A DNA stretch of 64,000 nucleotides from Bicyclus anynana (GCF_947172395.1 NC_069087.1:4607107-4671106); one strand, 5' to 3'; positions 12,088 through 24,752 are shown, counted from the stretch's first letter. Translations and numbers: made by a program. Notes: generated by a model from the sequence alone, not told the origin.

Positions 12088-12860
12088 CATGGCTTTCTTA
12101 GCGGCTAAATTACCTGTAACAAATGAAAAATACAAGCTTGAAAATTATATTTGCCATCTTAAAGCGTTACCCCTTATGTTGTTATGATTTAGAATTCAGA
12201 GAAAATGCTCTCCGATGCAAGGGGAAGCAATAGCACTAAATTCCCAGAATTTCTTAGAAGATAAAAAAGCTCAGTATTTCATAGCTCGATCCAGGACTCA
12301 ACCCCTGGATCTCGTGATCAGAAACCACATAGATTAACCAACCGCTTAATCAAAGAGACATTTTCATGAATAAAATATCATTCAAATCATTCAAAAAAGA
12401 CAGTCAAGCGATACCTTTACATAAACAACAGTCGTGTTTGTGAAAACTAACCCTAACCCAATGTAATTTGTTACATCTCTGCGACACCCACGATCCACGC
12501 CGACACCTCATACCGAGGTGTAAAGTTCTTAATGTTCCAAAAATGATGGCCCCAATGATCCCGAATGTAACTACGTCGCTGTCGTGAACAGCCATACACA
12601 TTTATTTACGAGCCGTATATTATATTCAGCTGATATTCTGATGAGATTTGATATTATCGGATTTACATTTAAATTGGTGAAGGGCGACACCTATTTCGGC
12701 TAAGGATTTCATTGAATGGTTTAAATTTTAACTATGAAATGAAATTGTAAAAAAAATCTTTGATGTTCACCTCTTTTGGAATAAAATCTCTGATCTCTTA
12801 TCTCGAATAATAAAACAGTAGAAGCCAAATGTTTTTATTTTAATAAAAGACAATCCATAT

Positions 12861-13009
12861 AGAGCCTCCTTAGCTCAAAGGTAAGAGCGGTCGGACTCAT
12901 TACTGAGGGGTGGTTCGATCCCCGCCCCATTGGTTTATTGTCGTACCCACCTGTTGTCCTGATACAGTCTTTCCCGACAAAGGGAAATGTCACACTATGG
13001 CTTGAGAAA
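12861..13009 (+). mobile_element. SINE-C copy (tRNA-like head)
   Basis: GAGCCTCCTTAGCTCAAAGG and GGTTCGATCCCCGCCCC form A- and B-box regions. The body TTGTCGTACCCAC..TACAGTCTTTCCCG recurs at 25400. There is no 3' acceptor strand complementary to the start, so it is not a tRNA gene. Confidence 0.65.
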
Positions 13010-13191
13010 GCTTTGAATAATTTTATTTAAATTTTGCCAATACTCCGTATAGATACTTGTACATATATGTTTTCTGTGGTCCAGATACTAACGGGTTATA
13101 TGGAAGCAGAAAAAAAGAAAATCGTGCAGGAAATTTTCACAAAATTTAACAAAATTTTGTTGTAGATTTATTCAAATTTGTTAGTCGATCG

Positions 13192-13313
13192 CTGACTGCC
13201 AATCCGTATTGGGCCTGCGTGGTGGACTATTAGCTTAACCCCTCTCGTTCTGAGAGGAGACTCGAGCTTAGCAGTGCGCTGAATATGGGTTCATAATGAT
13301 GATGATGATGATG
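13192..13313 (+). mobile_element. SINE-A 3' fragment
   Basis: Only the 3' body (GACTGCCAATCCGTATTGGG onward) and the (ATG)n tail remain; the tRNA head is missing. Confidence 0.8.
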
Positions 13314-13722
13314 TAGCTCAAAGCAACATAATATAAAAAATCGTTTGATCACCCAAACACCATCCACTTAGTCTTTGCTAATTATTTTTTTGGAGACTCA
13401 TTCTATTTTTTTAAAAGAAATATTTTAATTTTAGTAGAATTATGTAGTTTTTATGTTTTAAATCTTAACAGACCTGTTGCTAGCTCATTCTCATTTCAAT
13501 AATTAATTAGCTCGATTATAAAGTGGTAGACAAAAACAACATAACCAATAAAATAATAACACTAAAACAATAATTTCTTTACTAGCTCTACACGTGGCTT
13601 TGCTAGCATTTATGCAGACAATTCTACGAATCTCAAGGCATGAACATCTAAAAATCCTCAATCTACATGCCTCTACTTTTCTGTACCCCTGGTAATATCT
13701 TCTGAAACTTCATAATGTATTT

Positions 13723-13886
13723 AGAGCCTCAATAGCTCAACGGTACGAGCGGTCGGACATATCACCGAGGGGTGGTGGTTCGATCCCCGCCCCGTTGGTC
13801 TATTGTCGTACCCGCTCTTAAATCCCGACTAGTTGGAGGTAAATGGGAATATCGGTCATATTTAAAAAATATAGCAAATTTCTCTT
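13723..13886 (+). mobile_element. SINE-C copy
   Basis: GAGCCTCAATAGCTCAACGG, GGTGGTTCGATCCCCGCCCC, then TATTGTCGTACCCGCTC. About 710 bases after the previous SINE-C in the same orientation. Confidence 0.65.
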
Positions 13887-14151
13887 TTAATAATAAAAAA
13901 ATGATCGGAGATGTTGTAAGCATAAAGTGTAACATACAAACAAATAAAATAACATTAACATTTATATCATAGACTATTTAGTAGAATAATAAAACCTGTT
14001 GAACTTTAGATTCCAAAAAACGAAATTCTAATGATGTTATCTAAATGAAATCTAGAAACAACTATTAATTGACTCATAAATTAGGTACAATTATGGCACT
14101 TAGCATAATGTGCCTAGAAATGTTTCATTACATTCGTTTTGATTTCATTTA

Positions 14152-14272
14152 TGGTGCAGCGGTGGTAACCTACGGCTTCGGTTGTGGCTAGTTACCAGCC
14201 TTGCGGCAATCATGTACCGCAAAGCTATTTGTCGTTGCAGTATGATGCCGTGTAGAAACCATTCAGGTATAC
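14152..14272 (+). mobile_element. SINE-B fragment, diverged
   Basis: GGCTTCGGTTGTGGCTAGTT and GATGCCGTGTAGAAACC. Confidence 0.55.
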
Positions 14273-14439
14273 GCTACAACTATGAAGTGAGCGAACTATG
14301 GTCAACATATTTCTGCATGACTGAGTCTGAAAAGAGGAGATCCGAAAGACTAAGGTTACCGAAGTCAATGAGTTGCAAAGCTGAATAAGAACTGAAGGGA
14401 TACAGTTTGAAAAGTCGATGTAATTCCCAGGGTGCTGGA

Positions 14440-14725
14440 ACGATGACCCCCCCCCCCCCATCGGAAGACGTGGTGGTAGACCTCCCGACTGTCTTCCGAC
14501 TTCCGAAGGACCGACGTTCAAGCGGGTTCTTCCCAAACGGCCCTCTAAGCCGAGGTCCGAGTCTCAGAGAAGACGCACTTAGGGAGTCGTTCCACCCATT
14601 TACTCTGCTTCTGCCTTCGGGCCCTATCAGGTGCCGATGCTTCTGCGCTCGCCCAAAGCCCCCGGTAACGCCGCTGAGGTCTTATAAGGAGCTTACGGTA
14701 CTTACGTAATCAGAAAAATAAATTA
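14440..14725 (+). repeat. GC-rich unclassified repeat, copy 1
   Basis: CGGCCCTCTAAGCCGAGGTC, GCTTCTGCCTTCGGGCCC, GATGCTTCTGCGCTCGCCCA and GGTCTTATAAGGAGC. Similar to 23320-23620 (inverted) and 24205-24415. It probably derives from a LINE 3' region but the family is not determined. A C10-C11 run is at about 14449. Confidence 0.6.
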
Positions 14726-14904
14726 AGCGGGTTGAAGATAGCTGGATGAATACGGCTTAAGAATTTCTTCCAAGAGGCCTATGTGCAGTAGGGGCTGATA
14801 TTTATAACGATAATAACAACCAGCAGGACCACGGATAAAAGAAGGCAGGAGAAGTGTTTTATATTCAGTGAGCAGGACTATTCTGTTACGATGTTTTGTA
14901 CCTA

Positions 14905-15006
14905 TGACTAGCTAGTGAGAGTTTCGAATTCACCTCTATATTTCTCTGTCTAACACGATACTATAGAAAAAGACAAATAGAGGGGAATCCGAAACTCGCA
15001 CTCGCG
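14905..15006. mobile_element. small MITE-like inverted repeat
   Basis: GAGAGTTTCGAATTCACCTC pairs imperfectly with the inverse of GAGGGGAATCCGAAACTCGC. Confidence 0.5.
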
Positions 15007-15772
15007 AGAATAGGCCTTCAGATGCCCTTAATCAAAAGCTAACCTTTAATCGGACAAAGAATATAAAAAACAAGCCTATATTTACACAGAAAACTCTCTT
15101 TAGTGCCGGCACTGAAATTCATACAGCCTTGAAAGGGGGTAATCAATCATATCCAACGCTTTCCAACCCGCTGACGTGATAATTTTCTCTTGTGTTTGAC
15201 TCCGTATACATCATTCACCCCGCCACGACAAAGGCGCCATTAGGCAAATGTTTACACAAATCAACAGGCCTCTGTTATCGATGTGATATAGATAACATGC
15301 CTTAACATGCATGTGTATTATAAGTAGAGTAGAGGTAAAAAAATATGTATTTTTGGTAGCTAACCTAAAAAGACATGATTAGCATTACTCACAAATTCAA
15401 GGTGAGATCATTAATTATCACAATTATTTGGAAAAAAGTAACATAAAGAGTTACAGGTTTTTTACGTTTTTTATACACTTAATATTGTTATGATTTGTAT
15501 AAGGTCTGTTTATTTTCACCTGTTTATAATTTGTTGCATTTAAGTTACTTAGAGGGACTTCGTCTCTTCGATTTCATTTTGGTATTTATTATTATAAAAC
15601 TGGCTGAGGTAATCTATTGTTAATCTAGTGGCAAATTTCTACGGTGAAAAATTGAAGGTGATGAAATCGAAATAAATTAAATTACCAACAATTAAACTAA
15701 AACATTTATTAACTGTCTATATTTTACCAACCAAAACATTTTTCTTTAACTTTGTTAAGTCAAGATTAATGT

Positions 15773-16018
15773 TGATTATATAATGATTTATTTATTTTGC
15801 TATCATCCGCGAAAAGTCGACGAACCCATGCGACAACGTCACCCAGGTCCGACAAATACTCTCTACGTACGTTTCACCCCGTAACCGGAGCATCCTCAGG
15901 AAATGTTGACTCTACAACGTGCAATTGCAAAGTTACTGTCGGACCTGGGTGACGTTGTCGCATGGGTTCGTCGACTTTTCGCGGATGATAGCAAAATAAA
16001 TAAATCATTATATAATCA
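15773..16018. repeat. perfect inverted repeat, 82-bp arms, 82-nt loop
   Basis: 15773-15854 and 15937-16018 are exact reverse complements, from TGATTATATAATGATTTATT outside to CACCCAGGTCCGACA inside. The 14-base word AAGATTAATGTTGA occurs at 15762 and again at 16062. The small frames here are mirror artefacts. Confidence 0.9.
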
Positions 16019-16474
16019 TGATGAACTTCCGCAAAGTAACACCTGCTTCTATCCAATATTTAAGATTAATGTTGAAAACAGTCAAAATATCTTAATTGTG
16101 CATGCCATAATATATTAGAGGATGGCCAGAATGTCCCCTATCCTCATATGACATCATACCGCTAAAGATTCCAACATGCAATCCAGTCCCAAACCTTAAT
16201 CATACGACATTTCCACGACTTACGACATGCCCCATTTAAAACGTCTTAACTAATCAAGTGTATCCAATTGAGCACATCAGCTCAATTGCTTCTAATGCGG
16301 GATTGCTCGCGGACGGAATACGACGCGAATATTTTTAATTACCCCCCAGAATGTGAGAGCATTGAACGTATTTAATTACTGTCAACCGGTTGATATTCTA
16401 TCGAATTTAGGTATCCCGCACACGGGTCACAACCAAAAAACGCCGCTATCGGCATATTTCTTGTAGTTTTCATT

Positions 16475-16653
16475 AATTTTACCGAACTGGTGACAGAAGG
16501 GAACTCATTTTTTGCGCAAAGGATCAGCCTGGCTGTCCAGCGCGGAAATGCAGCCAGTATTTTTACCAACATTCCACGTGGGCATGATTTGTATAGTTAT
16601 TAGGATAAGTTAGCTTAAGTTCCTTATTGTATTCTATCTCATTAAAAAAAAAA
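16475..16653 (+). mobile_element. SINE-D 3' fragment
   Basis: TTTTACCGAACTGGTGACAG through CACGTGGGCATGATTTG and a poly-A end; matches 55226-55641. Confidence 0.7.
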
Positions 16654-16910
16654 AGTTTTCATACATTTTATATGAACTCACCGCACACGGTTGACGCCGG
16701 TTGCCGCCACACGTTACAATCGTCGCTGCTCGCTTCTTGCGGCCCGCACTGGCCACAAAACGCCGTAACACGCCACTCGCGCGATTATGATACTGCATGT
16801 ATGGGTTAAAATACTGCATACATGGGTTTAGTAGCAGCCACCGACCACAAGTGTCGACCACCGGCCATATCGCACGCTTCAGCTACTTTTGTAGCCCATT
16901 CTTGCTTCTT

Positions 16911-17212
16911 GTTTTTTTTTTCTCTTTACACCTGATGGTAAGTTATAATGCAATCTAAGATGGAAGCCGGCTAACTTTTTTGGAGGTGGATGAAAATCCA
17001 CACCCCTTTCGGTTTCTACACAACATCGTACCGGAACGCTAAATCGCTTGGCGGTACGTCTCTGTCGGTAGGGTGGTAACTAGCCACTGCCAAAGCCTCC
17101 CACCAACCAGACCTAGACCAATTAAGAAAACCTCAGTCGGTCCAGCAAGGGATCGAACACAGGACCTCCGTCTTGTAAATCCACCGCATTTACCACTGCA
17201 CCACGGAGGCCA
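16911..17212 (-). mobile_element. SINE-B copy, full length
   Basis: Plus strand: poly-T, ACCTGATGGTAAGT, body, then head complement GGATCGAACACAGGACCTCC and CACTGCACCACGGAGGC. On the minus strand the head has tRNA-like A (GGTGCAGTGG) and B (GTTCGATCCC-like) boxes. Confidence 0.85.
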
Positions 17213-19007
17213 CGGAAAAAGCGTAGCGGCGTTTGTCGCTGTCGCGTGTGGTCCGTGTGCGGTGACACTTATGGGGGCAAGAAATGGAAAATTTGGGACC
17301 CGTTCACTCAGCAATGTTGTTTTACACATACCCTGCATCCATATCAGGGTAGGTGTAAAAGGAAGTTAATGTAAAAAAAATAACAATTTAAAGGTCCTCG
17401 GCTTATCGGGAATTGATCAATCAATTTAATGCAGAATGGCCGTGTAAATATAATATTTGTAACCTTCGGAAAAAGTACTACAATACATTTACGGTTCCTT
17501 TCATCCGTATAAAAACAAAACCCTTCATCATCACTCGTCTGTCCGTCTGTCATAGTATTTTTTTCCAAATCCATAGGACCAATTACGGGAAATCTTATAA
17601 GAAAATCATGGACGTCTCTGAAGAGTTTTGTCACGAGATAAATAAATACAATTTTACTTTAATTACTATCAAACACAGACTAAAGAATGATACAGAATGA
17701 GTCTTTACAATCAGCGCGGTGAGGCTGGTGAAAGCCATAAAAAAAAAACAAACATCACGCGTCTACTTGAAATCCGCTTATACAAACTTTTTTCATAATT
17801 TCTATTTAAAATTTAATAATAACAACAATTATGTAAGTTAATATCATAACAGACTAATAAAATCAATAATACTCTGAAAAACCTAATAATATTCTAAAAA
17901 ACCTATAAAAAATACTCCATCTTATTTTTTTAGTTTTTGTGAACAGTTTTTAAAACATTTAAAAACATAACAACGCCATTTTTCTTGAATAATATTGAAA
18001 ATTACTGAAGCGACGCTTCGTGTCGTACTGACAAGGACGTACGTTTCTCAATATGTGTTTCCCTGTCGTGCTTCGTACGCTCTATCTGCCTATTATTCTT
18101 TAATTTGTGTTGTCAAAGCGACAATACGTAAAAGCGGGAAGTTATAACGAGTTTTCCAAAACAAAATATGAAGCCTTCAATGTTTTTGGGGAAAAAAGAA
18201 CATTAATGTTACACAAACTGCAGTTCTTGACAACGATCAATTATTATTATTATTACTTTACTTTACATTTAATACTTATTAGATAATAATCACTTTTCTT
18301 TTCGTAAACATCTTAATGAGGTCAAAGCTTTGAGGTCGTATTCGGTTATTATATTTCATTACAAACAAGTACATACCTATTCACATTTCCTTTCAAGCGT
18401 TCTCCAATATCTTACGTACCCAATCATCTGACGAGACCACCCGGATTCCTTTTATCAATCCGGGACAGTATATTCTCATTAACGTCAGGAATATCGAGAT
18501 ATTTTTATTAGGCCGAAATCGCTAACCAATTAATTTAATTATAGCATTCCGCTCGACGCCAGTCCCGATAACTACTACCTAAAACATTTTGAAAATATCT
18601 CTGTATTCTCAGATTGTTGTAAAGGGTTTTGATCTGCGAGAGGAATTTTAATTAAATTTATATCACTAAAGACATCGCGGTCAATCGCGATCGATGAATA
18701 AATTGGTGACTGTTTAGTGAAATATGACTTTTTGACAGTAGCTAATCGGATTGTGTCGACTTCTAAGTATTTATAGAGTGTAAACTTATCTTAATGATGA
18801 GGTATTAATACGCTCGATTAGCGTTTTATTTTACAATTCTAATTCACATATTTTAGGCGTCATAAATAATGAATGGAAGAATATGTACTAAGAACCTGCG
18901 TGGTCAGACGTTTTTGTTTTCATTAATCTCGTACCAGTCTTCCTGGTACTATTTTTTCTGATTGTGTAAGGCTCCTTAATAGAACAGATTATTTTTTTTA
19001 GTACCTT
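17213..19007. other. no gene recognised
   Basis: Frames at 17344-17700 are short and overlap on opposite strands. The rest is AT-rich. A short scrap of the GC-rich repeat is near 18950. Confidence 0.5.
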
Positions 19008-19185
19008 CTAGCTAACACCTAGTTTCACCCGCGTAGTTCCCGTTTGTGTGAGCACACGGGCATAAAATATAGTCTATGTCACTCACAAATAACGTGGCTT
19101 TATAGTGGTAAAAGAATTTTCCAGAAATTACCTCCAAATTATATACAATACTACAAACTTTACCTCTTTATAATATTAGTATATA
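19008..19185 (-). mobile_element. Helitron-like short unit
   Basis: On the plus strand it reads CTAGCTAACAC..TTTCACCCGCGTAGTTCC to CTTTACCTCTTTATAATATT, the inverse of 3429-3614. Confidence 0.65.
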
Positions 19186-19537
19186 TAAAACTTATTATGT
19201 ATAACATAATCTAATTAAAAAAACCAAATAACTGCCATATCTCTACCATTAAAACGTTTCCAACTTAGATTGCATCATCATTAGGCAGGTGAGATCGGTC
19301 AAACAGAAACCTGTTAATAAAAATATTTTATTAACGCCATCCCGAACTCCATTGGACCATAAAAGCTAAAATGGAATCGGAGCGATTATTTCAAAGAGCG
19401 AACTTGTCTAACTCGATACACCAGTCCATCAAAACAACTTGCTGTTCACAATCATATCTAATTGGTGTTGGCATAAACGAGAACCACAACATCTTAGAGT
19501 ATAAAAGTCTGTGTAACCAAGGGCCATGCTGTATATC

Positions 19538-19775
19538 ATCATCATCATTATCAGCCGATAGACGTCCACTGCTGGACATAGGCCTCTTGCATGGACTTCC
19601 AAGCACAACGGCCCCGAGCCGCCAGCATCCAGCGGCTCCCTGGAAACCGCTTGACCCGGTCCACCTAGGGGTCGATCAACACTGCGCTTCCCAGTGCGGG
19701 GTCGTCATTCCAGCACCTTGGGACTCCAACGTCTGTCGGTTCTTCGAACTTTGTGACCTCCCATTGCCCCACTCC
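19538..19775 (-). mobile_element. RTE 3' end
   Basis: Plus strand: (ATC)n, ATTATCAGCCGATAGACGTC, GGACATAGGCCTCTTGCATG through TTCGAACTTTGTGACC. The coding remnant has lost its frame. Confidence 0.8.
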
Positions 19776-19785
19776 TATTGAAGTT

Positions 19786-20125
19786 GATTTTTTTTTATTG
19801 AGAAAGAATAACAATAAGGAACTTAAGCTAACTTATCCTAATAACTATACAAATCATGCCCACGTGGAATGGTGGCAAGAATACTGGCTGCATTTCTGCG
19901 CTGGACAGCCAGGCTGATCCTTTGCGCAAAAAATGAGCCAGTCCTTCTGTCACCAGTCGAGGCAACTAGCCGCGGTGAAATGATTCGGTATAATTTTTTG
20001 GCACTGCAACTCCATGGCCCAAGGATCTCCACGGCAAAAGGTACAAATATGTAACTCTCAGTCAGAGAGGCATATTTGAGCCACTTACCGGTTTCAGTTT
20101 TTTCTGCTGCGGATCCCGGTCTTGA
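19786..20125 (-). mobile_element. SINE-D copy, head truncated
   Basis: T-rich start, CTAACTTATCCTAATAACTA, GAATGGTGGCAAGAATACTG, to ACCGGTTTCAGTTTTTTCTG. It adjoins an RTE fragment. Confidence 0.7.
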
Positions 20126-20604
20126 TTCTGTCTCCCTGATATACACGGTGCTATGTGTCAACGCATGTAGCGTCCCACATTAGGGCCCGCCTTATTTCCC
20201 AGGGAACCAGCGTCAATCCATCAGGTCTCTTGCCATCATCCCGACTTATTCCTGACGGTTCGATTAGCGCAAGAATGTTAGAATTATACACTTAATTAGG
20301 CCTTGGGCTTACAGATCCTGTATCCTTTTTGTTGGACATCTTATAAAGATTTTTCCAAAAAGTAAAAATACTTCAACGCAGACAAAGTCACGGGTGTCTA
20401 CTCACATTTCTCCAACCGTCATTTAAGAACTATAAACGTATGTAATTAATTACTGGAAGTATAACTAGTCCAACTTGTATCTACAGCAATCCATCAAGAG
20501 AACTTGCACCACCGGTTTCGTACATACGAATTTACACAATCGCTTATTAATATTTATTTGTAACCTTTAATCACTCGTATACCATCTCTTGAAGACTGGG
20601 CCTG

Positions 20605-21456
20605 AGATGGTCAGACTTTTGTAAATAATATAATATATCAAAGTTTATTAGCTCATGCTCCTACAAAATAAGTACTTAGTAAGTAGATTCTGTTCACAAC
20701 TATGAGATTTGGACCGTAATGGCTTTGTGAAGAAATAGCTTTCAGGGGTCCAGACCCTTAGTCATCAAACTTATCATGAGAAATCATGTCATTCACTAGA
20801 AACCCTTAAAGTCAGAACTTATAATTATAGTTGTTTTCGTAGTTTTGCCTCAAAGCAACTGGTGATATGATTTCTCATATTTCTCATAGGATGGTTGAAG
20901 GTCTGGACCCTCAAAACCTGCTCACTGACAATACTACCACGATTCAAAGTCCATAATTATTTTGAAGGATTTTTCCTTATTTTATTTTTCGAAGAGTTGC
21001 CACGAAGCTATGTGACTGGCTGAGGGACATGATTTCTCATGACTTCGTTTAATACAGGTTTTTTTAACCTGATAAAAAGTGCCTATTCACTCTATTCAAA
21101 AGATACCTAAGTTATAAGAATCAGGAAACACAGACTTGGGAAAGGTATTATACACTATGCCTAGCCGTGCTTATGAAAAAAAAAATTGAGAAATGATGAA
21201 AAAGAATTGATAACCTCCTCCTTTTTTTGAAGTCGGTTAAAAAGAAGACACGAACCGTTTTGTGCGAGTCCTAAGGACATCAACAAAATAGGGATGAAAA
21301 CTCATCCAATGTATTTAAAATTAAGCTTTTACTTGAAACCTTTGAAACCTGCAACCTCCCAACGTTCTGAACTAAGTTGCCTTTCCTATCATGCTTTAGC
21401 TTAAGCTCTTAGCTTTTATAATTTGAGGAAGGTCTGACTATTACAGACTCTCAAGC
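20605..21456. repeat. unclassified element, copy 1
   Basis: GGTCAGACTTTTGTAAATAA and TTATTAGCTCATGCTCCTA at the left and GGAAGGTCTGACTATTACAG at the right recur in order at 45336-46045 (TTATTTGCACATGCTCCTA, GAAAGTCTGAACATTACAG). Both ends contain GTCTGA/TCAGAC, so it may be an inverted-repeat DNA element. Confidence 0.45.
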
Positions 21457-22547
21457 TATTGTATCGCGTGACAGTTTTATTTAACTACAGCCTTTTCAAC
21501 AGGTTTCAATTTCAGGTTCGATACTGCAGTCAATTATTATTTTTTTCCTCCTTATTATGGAGTAGAATTCGAATAGTAGTACAAGTGAGCACCTTGCATT
21601 TGGGGTCATATAGCTGTCTGCAATCAGCGGCTTCTTGCCCCTTCCTCCATAATACGAAAGTACTTTGAAGTCATTACAAGAGTGATGTTAAGTCTATGAT
21701 GATGTCTTTGGTATGCGTGATATATTCTGTATCTGTCAGCAAAATTAATATACCTAAATGTTAAACTTCATGTATATGACCGGCAATCATATTTAAACCG
21801 AAAAACTGTGATGTAGTCACAGATTAATCAATAATATACAGATGGAGCGTACGGAACAGTCACGAATATAAAATTCAAAAACGAATACGTTCTCTTGTCA
21901 GTGCGTTACCACGAAAAATGGCATCTTATGTTTTTAAATATTTTAAAAACTTTTCTCAAAAACTAAAGAAATAAGAGTATTTTTTTATTGATTATTCTAT
22001 TAATTTACCTAATTGTTGTTAGTGTTAAATTTTGAAAAACAAATTATGGAAAAAGTTTGTATATGCGGATGTCAAGAAGACGCGTGACTTTTGTTTTTTT
22101 TTTATGGGTTGAACTAGCTTTAGCATGCAGTTTGTAAAGACTCTCTCTGGTTACTCTGTGGACGCAGTTCGGCGGTAGAAATATGGATGGTGGCAGTCCA
22201 TCCCTCAAATAGTTCTGATTTTCTTAGGAAATCTGATCTACTGTAGTTTATATAATATAGAGATGACAGCGTCGGTAGTTTCAATCGTTTTTCTATTTAT
22301 ACAAGATGCAATTATGACCCAGTCAAACAACGAAACTTATTATAAAATAGCAACATCTGGTTCAACTTGACGCTCTCTAGATAGTGCTAGACGCTTCCCA
22401 CGCTCGTTTTAGGGATGCGCAGCCAGATGCAGATCTTACTCTTATACTTTTCTTTAGCGTATGTCTATAGTTTATCAACTTACTTTTGGAAGTATTATAG
22501 GATTTGATTGTAGAAGTAGAGTTACAGACAAAGACGTTATTAAACAG

Positions 22548-22672
22548 GTGGCAAATACGCGAGCGATTTCGCATTCCGGTATGATGTCGCGTAGTAAGCC
22601 ATCAGAGGGATGAGTAGAATAAACTTTTACACAAGTAAGCTGACTTCCATTTTAGACTGCATCATCACTTAA
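22548..22672 (+). repeat. SINE-like fragment related to 55670-55810
   Basis: GATTTCGCATTCCGGTATGA, GTAAGCCATCAGAGGGATGA and TTTTAGACTGCATCATCACT correspond to GATTTAGCGCTCCGGTACGA, AGAGCCATCGAAGGCACGGG and TTTAGACTGCATCATCAC at 55692-55800. The two look like a sister family of SINE-B. Confidence 0.45.
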
Positions 22673-22747
22673 CATCTAGTCAAATCATAGTCAAGAAATA
22701 ACTTCTCCTTGATTGAAAGTTCCTAGTTTTTTCTACGAACATTTAAT

Positions 22748-23035
22748 CGTTATCAACCTATATTCGGCTCACTGCTGAGCTCGAGTCTCCTCTGACCACC
22801 ACGCTGGCCCAATGCGGATTGGCAGACTTCACACACGCATAGAATTAAGAAAATTCTCTGGTATGCAGGTTTCCTCACGATGTTTTCCTTCACCGTTTGA
22901 GACACGTGATATTTAATTTCTTAAAATGCACACAACTGAAAAGTTGGAGGTGCATGGGCTGGACCGGATTCGAACCCTCACCCTCCGGAATCGAAGGCAG
23001 AAGTCATATATCCACTGGGCTATCACGGCTCTCAT
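22748..23035 (-). mobile_element. SINE-A copy with 14-bp target-site duplication
   Basis: Nearly complete. TACGAACATTTAAT is found at 22734-22747 and 23036-23049. A deletion removed part of the GAGAGGAG stem region. Confidence 0.9.
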
Positions 23036-23319
23036 TACGAACATTTAATATAGCAAGCATATTGCTGCTTCTACCTAGAATACTAAGAATTTTATCTAGA
23101 ACGCAGATTTGCGTCCGTTTATTCTCTCTTCTAGAAAGGTTTATCTTCATCCACTATTTATTTGGAAATAGGTATGCGTGTTACGTCCAGCTGTGACTCT
23201 GAAGCTGCCGTATAAGAGTTGGCCTAACCTCGCACATATGCTACCATCTGCACGAGGTGCAAAATCAGCATCGGTTTACATTGACTGACGTCAACCGCGG
23301 GATTGGTCGATCGTCGATT

Positions 23320-23620
23320 TTTTTTTCGTATTGAGTAAGTGCCGACGGCTCCATGTGGGACCGCTACGGCGTCACCGGGGGGTTTGGGCGAGCGCAGAAG
23401 CATCGCCTGATGAGACCCGAAGGCTGAAATAAAGATAGAGGACGGAACGTCTCTAAGGGCGTCTCCTATGAGACACGGTCCTCGGCTTAGAGGGCCATTC
23501 GGGAGGGTGTAACCGCGACCTGAGTGAGTCAGTCCGGACGCCCCCGAGATCGTGAGTTAGAAAACCCACGTCCGGGTGACTTCAGATATCGGGGACCTCG
23601 TCTTCGCCGGCGAAGACGCT
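23320..23620 (-). repeat. GC-rich unclassified repeat, copy 2
   Basis: TTTGGGCGAGCGCAGAAGCA, GGTCCTCGGCTTAGAGGGCC, GTCCGGGTGACTTCAGATAT and GCCGGCGAAGACG. It is the longest copy and far more GC-rich than its surroundings. Confidence 0.6.
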
Positions 23621-23759
23621 GTGTTGCTTGTGATTGTGTTGCCCGGCAAGCATTGTCGGTCGTCTCGATCGATGATCGGTAGTCATTTAGGTATAGCTTG
23701 CTGCCCCAAACGTAAGTTTCATAAAACTCAACATTTGACTAAGTTGAACCAACCCAGGA

Positions 23760-23789
23760 CAGTCAAAGTCAAAGTCAAAGTCAAAGTCA
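23760..23789 (+). repeat. microsatellite (GTCAAA)n
   Basis: About five consecutive GTCAAA units. Confidence 0.85.
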
Positions 23790-24204
23790 GTAAAGCAAGG
23801 CATTTCCAACTTCTCCAAAGAGATCGTCATACGATGGAACCTCAATTAAGTAAGCCTAACTCCCACTTAACCAGTTTTTTATGAGCAATACAATAAATTG
23901 CATTGGGCTGCCATCTCATTATATAGATGGAACACCTGCCGTTGTCCCGTACAGTCGTACAGACATGCACGAACCTGTTCGCAAGTTTCAGTTTATTGAG
24001 TTGAAGGTTGGTGTAGGCGCCGATGTACCTACAAATAGCCGTTGATATTATTTTTTTGCTATATGTATTCTGCAAGACCTTTTTACCGCTCAATCATTAT
24101 GGTAACTGGTTTTAAGTTAACCAGAATTTACGTTTTTAAAATATATTGACATTTAGTTTTTGACGCGAGCTCTGTTGATAACTAATACCAACCAACCAGA
24201 GATA

Positions 24205-24415
24205 CACTCAGGCCAAAACCTTACAGAACGGCTCTCTAAACAGAGGTCAGAGACTCAGACGTCGCCCTTAAAGAGTTGTTGTACCCATCTCTTCTGCTTC
24301 TGCCTTCGGGCCCCATCAGGCGATGCTTCTGTGCGCGCTCAAAACTGGTGACCTGGTGACACTGCTGAGGTCCCATTAAGGAGCCTATACTTACACAATC
24401 AGAAAAAACTGCGCC
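24205..24415 (+). repeat. GC-rich unclassified repeat, copy 3
   Basis: AACGGCTCTCTAAACAGAGG, TTCTGCCTTCGGGCCCCATC and GGTCCCATTAAGGAGCC. Confidence 0.55.
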
Positions 24416-24504
24416 ACAGTGTCCGCCAAAACGTGATAATTAGCAAATAACTACCACTGCATACATTTAAACTATAGTATTCCAAGATTGATATTAAAAG
24501 ATCC

Positions 24505-24752
24505 GTGATAGCCCAGTGGATATGACCTCTGCCTACGATTCTGGGTTGGAATCCCATCCAGGGCATGCACTTCCAACTTTACAGTTGGGTGCGTTTTAAG
24601 AAATTAAATATCACGTGTGAACGGTGAAGGAAAAACATCGTGAGGATATCTACATACCAGATAATTGTGCATTGGGCTAGCGTTGTGAACTATTTGCCTA
24701 AACCCTCTCAGAATGAGAGACTCGAGCTCGAGAGAGGTGATGACGATGATTC
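24505..24752 (+). mobile_element. SINE-A copy, internally deleted
   Basis: GTGATAGCCCAGTGGATATG to a GATGACGATGAT tail, with AAAGATCC on both sides (24497-24504, 24753-24760). The middle (CTGCCAATCCGC region) is deleted. Confidence 0.8.

Larger units (their letters stand above)
10768..12860. other. AT-rich stretch with three hairpins, no gene
   Basis: Apart from the hairpins at 11470, 11526 and 12032 I see no coding frame or recognised repeat. Confidence 0.5.

Noticed and set aside
12861..13886. tRNA genes at the SINE-C heads
   Set aside because: A- and B-box words are present but the 5' and 3' acceptor strands do not pair, and the same heads recur with a common body, so they are SINEs.
14407..14709. 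100-residue proline-rich frame
   Set aside because: It lies across a GC-rich dispersed repeat found in two more places, and the Pro run is a C homopolymer.
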